Below, piece by piece: positions 1-11,561 of a DNA stretch of 64,000 nucleotides. Numbering within the stretch: position 1 is the first letter of the stretch; each line of letters starts with the position of its first letter. Under the pieces are notes generated by a model. That model did not search any database and was not told where the DNA came from. It was given only the letters and a program-made list of their open reading frames with translations. A program made the translations under genes and the position numbers. This stretch comes from Hirudinaria manillensis (Eukaryota > Annelida > Clitellata > Hirudinida > Hirudinidae), in NCBI GenBank assembly GCA_034509925.1, contig CM067526.1, positions 2,950,001 through 3,014,000 on the forward strand, given 5' to 3'.

Positions 1-170
1 TATTTATAAATAATTCATATCCATCATTCTTGTGCAAATCTCTCCAAATTTCCACAACTTGGTTTGAACATCCACGTGATCTAAAATGTCTAAGACCTAA
101 AAAAAATTTATTGCTGCTCGTAAAGAGATTACAAGTCTTTTCTAACAGACCAAAACATCAAAGACAAGTC

Positions 171-854
171 TCAGCGCCTTGAATGGCGGCCCCTGCTCCG
201 TGACCTTCTACGCCTATGACCTTCGTTCCTGTCCCTTGGTGACCTTGACCTCGATCTCCTCTTCTCTCTCGATCCCTTGTCCTGCCCGCTGAAGAGAGCT
301 CTCTTGAGATCCCTCGAGATGGGTTTAATGTGCATGAAGTTGCAGAAACCCGCTCTGGTGCACTCCAAGGTCTTATGCTGGCTGCACGATGCTTCCCTGT
401 AGTCTGTGACTGGCGACAGGTCCGCATAAACCGGTCGGCCGTTGAACCAGCGTTGATTGAGGCCTTCGACTGCCTTACCGGCGCATTCTTCGGTCTCGAA
501 CGTTACGTAAACGTTGCCCAACAAATGGTCACCTAGATTCTCACAAACGTGCATCTCTTCAATCCTCCCGTACTTCTCGCTGAGGTCCCTGAAAACTTCC
601 TCGTAAAAATCTTCGAATTCCTGCTTGTCCTGGTTGGGAGTCGGTACCTCTTTCTCGGCCGAAAGGCCGGTGATGGTGGCCGCGTTCGTCTGACTGATGT
701 AGAAGTTCTTCAGAAGAATAGTTTGACTGAACGTTGGCATCGTGTGCAATCTGGAACATTTGTCTCCGTGGCGGCACGCTCCGGTCTTATAGTAAAAGGA
801 GCAGTTAACTTTGTCCTTTTCAGTTCCGTAAATGGAAGCCAAATATTGAGCCAT
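171..854 (-). CDS. U2AF1: U2AF 35-kDa subunit-like splicing factor, copy 1
   Basis: Intronless 227-residue protein, the usual length range for U2AF35, which recognises the AG of 3' splice sites in the nucleus as partner of U2AF65. In order: a first CCCH zinc finger (residues about 17-37, VNCSFYYKTGACRHGDKCSR), a UHM/RRM domain with RWFNGRP carrying the Trp that docks U2AF65, a second CCCH finger (ECTRAGFCNFMH), and an Arg/Ser-rich tail. The frame stays open 20 codons upstream, but the ATG at 854 opens the family-conserved MAQYLASIYGTEKD and is preferred. Ser34 is kept (KCSRLH). Lack of introns suggests a retrocopy or a lineage that lost introns; the second copy is at 4852-5535. Identity is very clear from sequence; function is inferred from the family. 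Confidence 0.93.
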   Translation of the reverse strand: MAQYLASIYGTEKDKVNCSFYYKTGACRHGDKCSRLHTMPTFSQTILLKNFYISQTNAATITGLSAEKEVPTPNQDKQEFEDFYEEVFRDLSEKYGRIEEMHVCENLGDHLLGNVYVTFETEECAGKAVEGLNQRWFNGRPVYADLSPVTDYREASCSQHKTLECTRAGFCNFMHIKPISRDLKRALFSGQDKGSREKRRSRSRSPRDRNEGHRRRRSRSRGRHSRR

Positions 855-914
855 TGCTAAGTTTTCTCTGAGGCGTTGTTTTTTGGATCGTAATTTTTGA
901 TTGTGCTGTGCCAA

Positions 915-2046
915 GAAAAGTCGAGTACGAGCCCTAACTTGGACACAAAAGATTCTAAATAATGATGATTATTAAAATTGTAAAAATAATCAATCTTATT
1001 AAAATTTTATTAATAAAGTAAAATTTATGCAATAATTCAAGAATTATTAAATTAAAAATTATTTAAATAAAAAATCGAAAAATTATTTCTTAAACTCGCA
1101 GAAATGTGCAGAAAAAAAAATACTCACAAGAAATTGTCAGGCCAATGCAATTTTAAGTATTTTAAATACCCAGCTCGTATATATGAAACTCACTAGGTCT
1201 CAAATTGGCACATTGACGGCTGTGACCAATTGGAGCGCATCGTACAATCCATTGTGAGCATGTTTCACTTATTTATAACTGCATATTAAAAGCATAAACA
1301 GACAAGATAAAAAGGTCATGTAATATCGGAACCCTTCTGTCTTGAGGCAGGCCCTTTGAGTTTAACTGAATATAGTTTCTTTGAAGATGTATATAACCGT
1401 CTATTTTGGTTAATTTTTCTTTTATTTTCGAGCAGGGAATCTGGTTGTGGATGATTGTTTTTATTTCGAATAAACTCAACAAACAATCGAAATGAACCAC
1501 AAAGCGTATTTCCATAACCGTGATTGAACAACATCAGAACCACTAACGGTACAAGTTGAGGATGTTTATGCTTCATTTCACAGACTCCCCCTGGCACTCC
1601 ACGCAGCCTGACACGACATTCCAGTTCTCTGAGCATCAGAAGTTCCAACTCTGCTCTCAACAAACGTCCCCATTCCCAGTTGAATAGACAAGAACAGGGA
1701 GATGGACAGGTGTCGCTTTGTTGGATAATTTTTTTTAAATTTTAATTTATTTATTGAATCCATTTAATCAGACGTTGGAATAACAAAGTTTATATTCAGT
1801 TATAAAATTTATAATATGAACAATAAATATATAAATAATGTTAACTATATGACTTCTCAGTCTCTCATATCGAACTCTGCATCGACAACAAACGCATTCG
1901 AAACTGATTCCATGTTGTCTCAAGACACCCTTGTGAGATTCTTTATATCATCTTTTCTTAATTAATAACATTAATTTTAATCATTTCTAATAATAATCTC
2001 TGATAAATAAATAAATTAATTAATTAAAAATCATTACCCATAATAG
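915..2046. other. intergenic, no gene seen
   Basis: AT-rich sequence with scattered short open frames. The longest (1316-1663, minus) has no recognisable domain. I see nothing else that I can support. The right end would contain the upstream exon(s) and promoter of the following gene, whose first recognised exon starts at an acceptor AG near 2045. Confidence 0.4.
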
Positions 2047-3770
2047 ACCAGAGACCAGTCGATTAAACCTGCAAGTAGTCCGGCAAACACTTCGACAACA
2101 TCCACGATCGTCAACAGCACGAGTCCCAGCAGCGACAGCAAGAATATCTTCTCGAGCGAATCGACCATTCCGTTTCCACCTCCGACGTCGTTCACGACAT
2201 TCGGAGCCGACAGACGATCCTTCACAAACTCCCACGACTCCCTGGCACGGAAGAAGCAGAACAAACCCTCTCCTCAACTGAACGCCGCTGGAGTTGAGGA
2301 TGCTGAATTGTTGCTGGCACATCGTAGCGACTCCAGTCGATTCTTTAACAGAGGAATGGCCATCAGGAACAGCGTTGCAGTAACCAACAAGCACCAACAA
2401 CAACAACAGCAGCAACAACCAGCTGTCCAAGCACTCGATTCTCCTGTCAGACCAGGAAGGAAAAACGACAAGCGAGCAACTATCGGTTATTCCAACGACC
2501 CACGTCAGACTGACTACGGACACGCGAACTACTCCTACGGTTCCTCAGCCTATGCAACTCTCGGAAGAAGCAGCTTCAAATCTGGTTCCGTGAAAGCCAA
2601 TTTCTACGGCGGAAACTACTCGACAGGGAAGATCAGTCACAACACACCGACGTCTCCACCCCCTCCACCTCCTCCTCTGCCTTCAATCCAGAACAACGGA
2701 AACCACAACGGCGTCCAATCTCCGACTAGCGACCAATACGAAGCCCTACTCAGGTCAGGCTCGAAGAAATCGTCTGCACCGCTTCCGCCCAAGCAGACGA
2801 CTCCAGTTCTTTCAGTTCCAGCCGAGGTTCAAGGCCGAACCTCCTCGTTCAGTTACAATCCGCAGTTTTCGCTCGTGTCGAGCACCAATCAGAGCAATTC
2901 CAACGCATCGAAGTATCGTCCTCCATTAAACATCACCATTCCATACTACAAGTCGCAGACTTCGGCAAGTGACAAAGGCGTCACCCCCTCTTCGAGTAAT
3001 GTCAACCCGACCCCCATGGAGACAGCGGTCGAAACTCCCGACAAAAAAAGCGAATCTCCGGCTTTTTCGATAAGGATATTCAAAAAGTATCCTGAAGGAC
3101 TGGTTACGCGTTCGTATAAATTAAGCTGTTTTAATTTATTATTCGTAACTCTTACGCAATCTTATAATAAAATATTTAACTTTTTAATTTACATATTATT
3201 TTAATAGTACAGTATAAGAATAATAAGAATATAGCAATGAGAAGCACTATTATAAACCAGTGGCTGTGATTTTAAAAATCGGTCATCTTTATTAAACATA
3301 GTAGAAATATATCTGAGCAAACAAATTCAATTTAATTAATTTAACTGTCTCAGCTCCTGCATCGAAGAATGCCAACCTGGAGATATCGGCTCCCCCGAAA
3401 CCCCCTCCGCCAGCCAGGAATTCATCGATGGGTGAGTAAATTGTTCACAAAAAAAAACAATTAATAAGCACAAACTTTTTTGACTGGGACAAGCGATATG
3501 AGTTCAACCACAAATTCCACTTCAGCTGCAGAACAAAGTGCCTCTGAATCTCAAGCGAAACGACAACTGAGTAGAACTCCATCTTTTAAGCAGCAGGGTG
3601 CACCCAAAGACTGCCCTCCCCTGCCTAAGGCGACCCCTCTGACCATAGGTGACCAAAGCAACACCAACAACAACAACAATAGCAACAACAACAACAGCAA
3701 CCCATTGGATGCTAAGAATAACAACGAAAACAAAAACTCGACTGATCGCATTCAACCTTCAGACTTTTAA
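2047..3770 (+). CDS. low-complexity Pro/Ser/Asn-rich protein, at least three exons
   Basis: I do not recognise the product. A long open exon runs from an acceptor at about 2046 (frame open through 2308) to a donor somewhere in 3090-3120. It encodes a KHQ8 tract, an eight-proline run (SPPPPPPPLP), KKSSAPLPPKQ and many Ser/Asn/Tyr. A second exon at about 3352-3430 (donor GTGAGT) can be read as APPKPPPPARNSS, an SH3-ligand-like stretch; another frame is also open there. A third exon from about 3500 ends at stop 3768-3770 after an Asn-rich stretch made by CAA/AAC repeats. Proline motifs suggest a cytoskeletal or signalling scaffold, but this is only compositional. The exact splice phases of exons 1 to 2 are unresolved, and the start codon is not seen. 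Confidence 0.5.
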
Positions 3771-4851
3771 AGTTCACTCCTTAATTATTTATAAACTAAT
3801 GAATATTACATGAGTTGTTCACAATAGATTCTTTGGTTTGGTTCAAGTCTTGCAATTGCTTGTACCTTGCTTCTCCAATTCCAAAAATACATCTGCTTAT
3901 TGTTGAATTTTTTGCCTAAGAACCTGTTTCAACAAGTACAATATTTGACGCGTTGATCTGCTTTTGATAATTTATTTAGATTATTTTATGCCTCCTCCTA
4001 CAACCGTCCTCCATCATTATTCCGGATTAATCGTTAAACGTGATTCTTTGGAGTTGGCGGTGCTTATTTTCGATTTTCTCGTTCAAAGAATTGAAATTTA
4101 AAACTTGAAATTTCTTGTTCCGGAGATTTAGGGCGTCCAATGTAGTGGACTTTGTAAATAAAAATCCACGTTTCTTCTTTACCTGCAATGGTTTTCGTGC
4201 TACAGACTTATTTTAAATGACTTGACATTTGCTGTAGAAAATTTACTTAATACTGTAATCACAAATGACTAACAATACATGAGTTGAGGTTCGGTAATGT
4301 CGGAGGAATGGCTTTTGCATCATAACTTTGGCTGGGGTTTCTTTGTCTAGAAGTTTTGTCCTAAAGATATTTTATTCTAAATTACATTTCCCTTTTCAGC
4401 TACTTTTACAAATAATTTTTTAAATTACTTTATCAAGAAATTTTGACACGAATGTGGCAGACATTATAATTTTGTGGTGTTTAAGATTTTAAAGCATTCT
4501 CTTTTGTGATTTAGGTCGAATCTATTTACATACGTTTCTCATTCCTAGCCTTCGTAATTTTCAGCAATATATTTTATTTTATTTTATTTACCGGATTATT
4601 GAACTATATTTTGATTACCGAATATAGTTGAGGAAAATTTGTTTTCTGCTTGGAAATATTCTGTTTCGTCTGGAATAAACGCCACATTAGCTTAGTTTTC
4701 CTGATGCAAGACGTAATTCTTCTACAAGGTAAAAAAATAATAAGGCAGCCTGAGTAAACCATTTATATCCGCATTTTGCATTTAATGAAATTTATTGATG
4801 CAAGAGAATAAATTACAAATCATTAAAAAAAATTCCAATAGGAATAGACCA
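3771..4851. other. intergenic, no gene seen
   Basis: AT-rich DNA without a supported open frame. It probably holds the 3' UTR of the Pro-rich gene and the 3' flank of the second U2AF1 copy, which face each other. Confidence 0.4.
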
Positions 4852-5535
4852 TTAGCGCCTGGAGTAGCGATCCCTGCTTCTGGACCTTCTGCGCCTGTGA
4901 CCTTCTTGCCTGCCCCTAGGTGACCTTGACCTGGATCTCCTCCTCTCGCTTGATCTCTTGTTCTGCTCGTTGAAGAGAGTTCTTATTAGATCCCTCGAGA
5001 TGGATTTAATGTGCATGAAATTGCAAAACCCAGCTCTGTGACACTCTTTGGTCTTATGCTGGCTGCACGATGCTTCCCTGTAGTCGGTGACTGGCGACAA
5101 ATCCGCATAACACGGTCGACCGTTGAACCAGCGTTGATTGAGGCCTTCGACTGCCTTACCGGCGCATTCTTCGGTCTCGAATGTTATGTAAACGTTGCCC
5201 AGAAGATGGTCACCGAGATTCTCGCAAACGTGCATCTCTTCAATCCTCCCGTACTTTTCGCTGATTTCCCTGAAGACCTCCACGTAGAACTCTTCGAAAT
5301 CTTGCTTGTCCTGGTTGGAGGGTCGCTCTGCTTTCTCGGCCGAAAGGCTGGCAATGGTAGCCGTACTTGCCTGATTGATGTAGAAGTTTTTCAGGAGAAT
5401 AGTTTGACTGAATGTAGGCATGATGTGCTGCCTGTCACATGTGTCTCCGTGGCGGCATGCCCCGATTTTATGGTAAAAGGGGCAGTTGACTCGGTCTTTC
5501 TCAGTTCCGTAAATTGAGGCTAAATATTTAGCCAT
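4852..5535 (-). CDS. U2AF1: U2AF 35-kDa subunit-like splicing factor, copy 2 (D34 variant)
   Basis: Intronless, 227 residues, same domain order as the copy at 171-854: CCCH finger 1 (CPFYHKIGACRHGDTC), UHM with RWFNGRP, CCCH finger 2 (ECHRAGFCNFMH) and an RS tail ending RDRYSRR. Start at the conserved MAKYLASIYGTEKD. All zinc ligands and the UHM Trp are present, so the protein should fold. The odd point is residue 34: the family has Ser in CSRLH, here CDRQH (S34D and L36Q). Residue 34 lies in the finger that reads the base next to the 3' splice-site AG, so specificity may differ from copy 1. Copy 1 keeps Ser. Family assignment is very secure; altered specificity is inference. Confidence 0.93.
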   Translation of the reverse strand: MAKYLASIYGTEKDRVNCPFYHKIGACRHGDTCDRQHIMPTFSQTILLKNFYINQASTATIASLSAEKAERPSNQDKQDFEEFYVEVFREISEKYGRIEEMHVCENLGDHLLGNVYITFETEECAGKAVEGLNQRWFNGRPCYADLSPVTDYREASCSQHKTKECHRAGFCNFMHIKSISRDLIRTLFNEQNKRSSERRRSRSRSPRGRQEGHRRRRSRSRDRYSRR

Positions 5536-6084
5536 CTCTTGCTGCTCTAATGAGATGTTTTTTATTAGGTTTTTATTAGGATATTTTCTTAGATTGATGT
5601 TGATTAATGTTTGATAGGAAAATGCGAATACAGGTCCTAATTTGAAAATAAAAGATTCTACATTTATAAAGAAAAAGTTGGGTTAATATAATTAATATCA
5701 TTATGCTAATTTTTTAATAAATTAATTTTTATTATTAAATAAAACATAATCTCCAACTCTGCCCTCGATAGGCGGCCTACATCCAGCCTTTATATATCGG
5801 TTATAAATATTACATTGTGATATAAAATTTTAATGATACAAAAATGTTTAAAAAAACCATCTGTAGATTTTTAAACTGTAGATTTTTGAACAGTTTAAGA
5901 CTTTCAAATATATTTTCTTTGTTTTCGTAGTTATTACTGTGATCGATAGATAAACAAACAACAGAATACTTGTGCAAATAATCACGCTTGATATTCTCAA
6001 AATTTCGCGATTGTATCTTGCAAATTCTAATTTTGACGTGCAAATTTGAGCAGAGCAAACGCTTTGAGAACTTAAAATCAAAAT
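5536..6084. other. intergenic between divergent genes
   Basis: About 550 bp between the 5' ends of the U2AF1 copy 2 (-) and the zinc-finger gene (+). It must hold both promoters. It is AT-rich and I see no distinct element. Confidence 0.35.
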
Positions 6085-7784
6085 ATGGACTCTGCAAAAT
6101 TGACTGCTAGCCTGACAGAACTGGTCAAAAAGTTTGTAATATCATTTTGCGAAGTCAACGTCGGTTACCACGACAGACTTGATGTGTTCGGAAGCATTCA
6201 TGTTAGATCAGATGACAGTGACGTAGTTGCCTTTGTACTCAATGAACATTGTTACAAAAAGACTTCCGAGGGATTAAGCGATGATGACGATGAAAATGAA
6301 ACAGTTAGAGGCCTTTATATAATTTCGTTTAGCTGTTGTATGTTGAATTTGCATGAGTTACCAATGGTGCAATTTAATGTACTTAACACTGCTGCATGTT
6401 GATGCAATTCATTCACTCACATGCCAATAACAATGAAATAGCAGAGTAAAACAATTGATTTTACTATATATCCAATTTAAACAAAATATACAATTATGTT
6501 GCAATATATAAATATATGTTGTGATTATGCATAAACAATCAAATTAGGTTGGAATAAAATTAATTTCTTAGACATTGTGATCTTCAGTGAATTTGAGACG
6601 TTACTAAGTCCTGCAATTAAAAAAAAGATTCTTATTACATTTACAATACATTATTAATAAATATGAAAATGCTATCCTTTAAACTTTTAAAGCATTTTCA
6701 TTGGAATGTTTCCTGACAGATGGAACTCAATAAGTCAAAAATCAGACAACAAGCAGACGATTGTCGCATCGGGACGACCGTCAAAACAGAATCGGGTCTC
6801 GACGAAGGCTACCAAAACCACGTCAAGCGGGAAACGAACTCGGTAGCAGACGACAACGTCATCGACATCTACTCCGACGGAGAGGACGTCAACAAGGAGT
6901 CACAAAACGTCGGGGACGTCGATCAGAACTTCATTGACCGCCTGCTGGAAGTGAAGGTCGAAAGAAGCTCTCGACCCGAAGATCTTGCCGTGCCCAGGAG
7001 GCCTCGCGGTCGACCGAGACACTGCCATCAGTCTCAGAGGAGGACCTTCCACGAGACCACGCCTCGACGGTCAGACGTCGGATGCTACCAGGAGCGAGGG
7101 GAATTCGGGAATTCCGAGGTGGAGTTCCACAACAACGACGGATTCGCGAGCGGAGATGCGGACTACGCTCCGGAAACTGCCGACGAAGAGTTCCAGTTCG
7201 GAAAAGGTCCTTCGACGGGTCAGAGGAAGGGGAGGAAGAGGACATCTGCCTCTCTGAATTCTCTGGAAGGGAGCTATTTCCAGGTTGGTTTGAAATACTT
7301 AATTTCACAATTTTGCTTTTAATAAGTTATTAAATTATTCTAAGTAATGATTAATATTAATTGCTTGAAATAATCTGTGAAATTCCAATTTTGCATTCTA
7401 TAGAGGTGAAATTTTTTTTATTTTCTCTACTGAGACAAGCTGGTTTTCATTTCACAAAAGCATATCCTCACTGCACTTCCAAAGCATGTGAACATGCATG
7501 TTTGATGTCCACACCATATCTTTTAAACCACGACCAACATTTTTTTATTTGCATTCAAGTTTGAGTCGACTTACACTTGCACGGCGTGCGGATGTCGTTT
7601 CAAGAGCATGGACGGCCTCAAATGTCACGTCAACTCGAAGCACCTCCAACAGAGGGTCTATTCCTGTCAGTTCTGCTCTCAGACGTTCCTGACGAGACAG
7701 GCCTCCTACTCGCACAGGATCAAGTTCCACAATTTCAGTCGGCGAAAGCCGGCGCCTCCTCTCGGAGAATTGGATTTCAGTTGA
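6085..7784 (+). CDS. C2H2 zinc-finger protein with SUMO-type motifs
   Basis: Three phase-0 exons give 335 residues: 6085-6303, 6720-7283 and 7560-7784 (stop TGA 7782). Exon 1 encodes a short acidic-ended domain I do not recognise (ends SDDDDENET). Exon 2 is hydrophilic and holds three psi-K-x-E sites (VKTE, VKRE, VKVE), a SUMO-interacting-like VIDIYSDGED and an AT-hook-like PRRPRGRPR. Exon 3 encodes two C2H2 fingers: CTACGCRFKSMDGLKCH..H and CQFCSQTFLTRQASYSH..H. A nuclear DNA-binding regulator, probably sumoylated, is the natural reading. The first donor (ACA/GTTAGA) is weak but frame-consistent; the other junctions are good. No named orthologue recognised. Confidence 0.78.
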
Positions 7785-9202
7785 CGGGAAGACCTCCTTT
7801 CCATGCCTAAAGGAACTTTGCTTCGGCCCCTGAATTCCTACCGACTCTCAACACTCAGGAGATGTTATACTCCGATTTAAGAGGCTTCAGAAGAGATTAA
7901 GGCTTTGTGCTGGACGAGATGGGACTGAGAGACCGAGTGGAAAAGTATTCGCGATTGTCACATGCTCCTTAGGATTTTTTTTCTTTTTTTTCCCCTATAC
8001 TTGTTTGGTCTATATTGAAATTGTAATTGTTTTTGGAAATGTAAATAATTAATAATTATTATTAGTGTAATTATTATTGATGTTATTTCTCGTAATCCTT
8101 TGTGTGGTTGATCATATTGAAGCATAAAAATCAGAAAAAGTTAATATAGAGCTTTGATTGAGCTTTTTTTAAGGCTTTGGTCTCCAAGCTTTGCAAGATA
8201 TTTTCAGGACAGACAGATACAATTGTGTTGTTGTGAGAGTGATTTGAAGTTTTTTACTTATTTTTGATTTTGTCTCACCTTTGTTTGTTTCTTACAATCA
8301 GAATCAGTCTTAATTCTTTTGTATAGCTATTTCGCTAATTATTTTCCAAATATTTTACATTTTCATATGATGCAAGTTTTATAATACATTTGATATTATT
8401 ATTATTATTAATATTATTATTATTATTTTCACATTGTGATTGTCAGTTAGTCGTGAATTCTCAATAACATGCTGTTTTGCCAAAGATCATATTATTTGTT
8501 TAAACATTTTTTAAAAATTGCCAGAGAGTTGGACTCGATTATTCAGAAAACATAACAAATAAAATTAAAGATAATTGTTTTTAAATTCACTTAAATTTCT
8601 GACGAAAGGATGATATAAACACCTATGAGTAATTTTTTTCCAATAATAATAATAATATATTAATCCCTGACTAAATGAGAAACTATTAAATTGATTATCT
8701 TACCAGATATTGATAATAAATCTTCATTTTCTCCAAATAAACCATCGAATTACATTCTATCTTCAATGTAAATTTTATTTATTTATTTATTGTTTATAAT
8801 TGGCATCCTGCTTTGATGTAAATGTCAATGATATTCAGTTAATAAATATACTGTATTATCTGAATCTGTTGCTATTTTAATGAGCTATAATTCTCAAGAG
8901 AATAGGAGCATGTTGTGGTGAATAGGAAGAGAATCTTAAATCACATCAGCAAATCTAAAACATTAACTAATAACTTAATTATGTTACAATCAGCTTACGA
9001 GAAAATCTTCACGTTTTTATATAGACCGATTATTATTATTAACAGGATGACCTCCTGAATTACGATTAACTTTTTAACTTCCGAGATTATGCTTCATGAA
9101 TATTCCACAATAATCTAATATAGCTTCTAAGAATTAAGTAATCATTAATTAAGTTGCAAGTTTATACATCAATCGGTTGCAAGAACAAAATAAAACGGTG
9201 AA
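7785..9202. other. 3' UTR and intergenic, no gene seen
   Basis: AT-rich sequence following the zinc-finger gene. It includes a short broken (ATT)n tract at about 8396-8427. No open frame with a recognisable domain. Confidence 0.4.
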
Positions 9203-9288
9203 ACATTTTTATGAGAACGTTTTTTTTATTTAAATAGCGATAATTGCAAGGACCCTTAAATAACATATTTGAATAACAAGTTTCTTTT

Positions 9289-11355
9289 TTAAGCGAGCTG
9301 GAAATCTCCTTTACCGCATTCGAAAGCCTGCTTGAATTTCTTTCTGAGTTTCTCTGGTGAACTGTAGCGAGGTATTTGCAGCAGGTTGACGCAAGTCATG
9401 GCCATTGGCATGTAATCGTCTGGGTCACCATTGACGTTCATGGGACCGATGGTCAAGCCTGGATTAAGATTTTCAAAGCCCCCTAAAGGTAAGGATGAAG
9501 AGCCGGTAGTGAATTGGAGGAATTCTGCTTGTTCCTCTGAATCGAATGAGGACAATACTCGAAGCAAGTAATCGATAGTTCGATCTTCCAACGTCGACGC
9601 ATCGATAAATCTAAAACAATTACTCATCATATCGTATGTCCAAGGTTTGTGGGTTTCTCCTCTGAAAATGTTTATCAACTCCTCACTCCTAAACATCTTG
9701 AAGTAAATCAAAGGAAAAAACGAATTGAAACCCGTTTTTAAGCATTTGAGTTTCTCCTGTGGACCTTTGTACAACATCCACCACACCAAAAGTTGTAAAT
9801 ATTCCTCGATATTTTCGGGGGATAAAATAACGTCTATGCCACCCTCCTTCATCTCGATTTCGGGAAAACCTGGCAGGGTGAAATTGACGCACAGATCTTC
9901 AAAGGGGCATCCGTCGTATTCCAGATTGGCTATGGATTTTGATTTTTCTTCTGAACTCAGTGAATCATCCTCGTTGATTTTCCATTTCATTTTGAGTACG
10001 TCAACGAGTTTTTCGACAAACGAATTGACGGAAGGTGAGACATCTTTGAGGTCAGCCAGAGTTAACATTTGCCTTTTCGGTTCCAATAAAGCAGCGAAAG
10101 TTGCTCGGCTGAAGTGGATATTCATCTGTCTGGAATCCAATACTGACTTTGCCATTACTCTGCCGATGGCAATCAAATGAGCTCCGGATTTCTTCGGAAG
10201 GATCGAGCATGGAGAAGGAAACAAACCTGTCGGTGCTTGAGAGTAAGACAAGCCATCCGACGAAGTGCAGGGTTCGCCATGCCAGAGATCCAGCTCATGT
10301 CCATAACATTCGCGAGAAAACATCGTGAAAAACTCCTTGGTTGGTCCGACACCAGCCCCCACTTCATTCTCAAACGAAACGAACCACACAGGTTTGGGAC
10401 AATCGGGGAAGCGCTTGATAACTTCGGAAATCAGGTTATTTCTTGGAACTGTATATGTTAAAGATGCTAATATCGAATCTAACTCTTCATCGTAAAGGAC
10501 GTACGGAATATTGTCTAAATGCTTCGACTTCCAATACCCCAGAATGGACATGCGCATTTCAAAAGAAACTAAGAAGGGATATTGCTTGATATGGTTGGCT
10601 ATCAGCCTCAACATTCCTTGATGATTACTTTCAATGATGTCCGCCATTAGCTTTTCCAATGGAGCATTTCTGAATGTTTCAAAAGGTAATAATTTATCAC
10701 TTTGAAGATTTTGAAACAGAACGCCCCAATGCTCGTTGACGGCATAGAAAATCGTCAACAGTCTGAGGGCTTCTCTGTTGCTCAGCGAAGCCAACAAGGT
10801 AGGATATTTGGATTTACTGAGAGCTCTTGAAAGCGCTGGACATTGTTGCAGTCCCAAATCTATGTCACTTGGAGATTTGGGTTCATTGAACAGCAATCTA
10901 TCATCGACAATGTCAAGAAAACTATCCCTTAATGAATTTAGGTTCCTTCTCTCTATGAATCTTAAAACAAATGTCACAATATCTCGGAACACTTCAATTC
11001 TTTGCGATTCTACTTTTAGTTTTCCCGACTGATAACTGTCATCCTTGGTTACGTTGAGTACAATCCCGACAAAGGTTCGAAGTCTTGAATAGCGTTCTTG
11101 CAATGTCTCCGAAGTTTCATTGTTGCTCAAATTTACCATGATGAAATCAAAGATATCATCGATAATCTGACGCTGGTTATCTTCAGGATCGTCTTTTGAT
11201 GTCTTTATGCTTTGCAACAAGTTGTTAATCAACTTTATTTCATCCACCGATTCAGTTTTGTCACTTTCTTGTAAAATGTTCTGCGTTATGTTTTCACAAA
11301 TATTCGATGGCGTTCTGATCATCGTGATCAGTTGATCCGAAATGACATTCTCCAT
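9289..11355 (-). CDS. TRIP12/UFD4-type HECT E3 ubiquitin ligase, short paralogue
   Basis: Intronless, 688 residues. The C-terminal half is a HECT domain of the TRIP12/UFD4 branch: FVSFENEVGAGVGPTKEFFT at the HECT N-lobe start, the DSRQMNIHFSRATFAALL segment, LPLGGFENLNPGLTI, and the catalytic Cys655 in MAMTCVNLLQIPRYSS. It ends GKGDFQLA, like the family's short aromatic C-tail. HECT enzymes take ubiquitin from an E2 onto this Cys and pass it to substrates. Compared with the 975-residue neighbour it lacks about 287 residues directly after KILQESD-like N-terminal sequence, in frame, removing the helical-repeat region. The residues shared upstream of the HECT domain are clearly diverged, while the HECT part is almost identical. 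Likely catalytically able, with changed substrate choice (inference). Confidence 0.88.
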   Translation of the reverse strand: MENVISDQLITMIRTPSNICENITQNILQESDKTESVDEIKLINNLLQSIKTSKDDPEDNQRQIIDDIFDFIMVNLSNNETSETLQERYSRLRTFVGIVLNVTKDDSYQSGKLKVESQRIEVFRDIVTFVLRFIERRNLNSLRDSFLDIVDDRLLFNEPKSPSDIDLGLQQCPALSRALSKSKYPTLLASLSNREALRLLTIFYAVNEHWGVLFQNLQSDKLLPFETFRNAPLEKLMADIIESNHQGMLRLIANHIKQYPFLVSFEMRMSILGYWKSKHLDNIPYVLYDEELDSILASLTYTVPRNNLISEVIKRFPDCPKPVWFVSFENEVGAGVGPTKEFFTMFSRECYGHELDLWHGEPCTSSDGLSYSQAPTGLFPSPCSILPKKSGAHLIAIGRVMAKSVLDSRQMNIHFSRATFAALLEPKRQMLTLADLKDVSPSVNSFVEKLVDVLKMKWKINEDDSLSSEEKSKSIANLEYDGCPFEDLCVNFTLPGFPEIEMKEGGIDVILSPENIEEYLQLLVWWMLYKGPQEKLKCLKTGFNSFFPLIYFKMFRSEELINIFRGETHKPWTYDMMSNCFRFIDASTLEDRTIDYLLRVLSSFDSEEQAEFLQFTTGSSSLPLGGFENLNPGLTIGPMNVNGDPDDYMPMAMTCVNLLQIPRYSSPEKLRKKFKQAFECGKGDFQLA

Positions 11356-11561
11356 TATTAAATTTTATGGCGAAATTATTTCTATATGCCAGTCAAGAGG
11401 TAACTAATAGTGTCTAATGTAAATGTGAGTGAATTAATGTTAGTGTCTGAAATTGATGGCTGGATTACTTATTTCATGTTCCGCTGGTACCAAAAAATGA
11501 GTCTGAATATAAAGATTTATCGAATTAGTTTTCGCCTAAATAATACTTATTAAAAATATTT

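Noticed and set aside
1316-1663. 115-codon minus-strand open frame
   Set aside because: No domain, no splice or start context, and composition like surrounding intergenic DNA.
2020-2523. 167-codon minus-strand open frame
   Set aside because: It is the reverse of the Pro/Ser-rich plus-strand exon; its Leu and Cys runs come from CAA/CAG repeats read backwards.
5011-5517. 168-codon plus-strand open frame
   Set aside because: Antisense shadow of the U2AF1 copy 2 gene; the domains are all on the minus strand.
6931-7308. 125-codon minus-strand open frame
   Set aside because: Antisense of the GC-richer zinc-finger exon 2, with no domain.
9725-10180. 151-codon plus-strand open frame, repeated at 12877-13392
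   Set aside because: Antisense of the conserved HECT domain; it is duplicated only because the HECT gene is.
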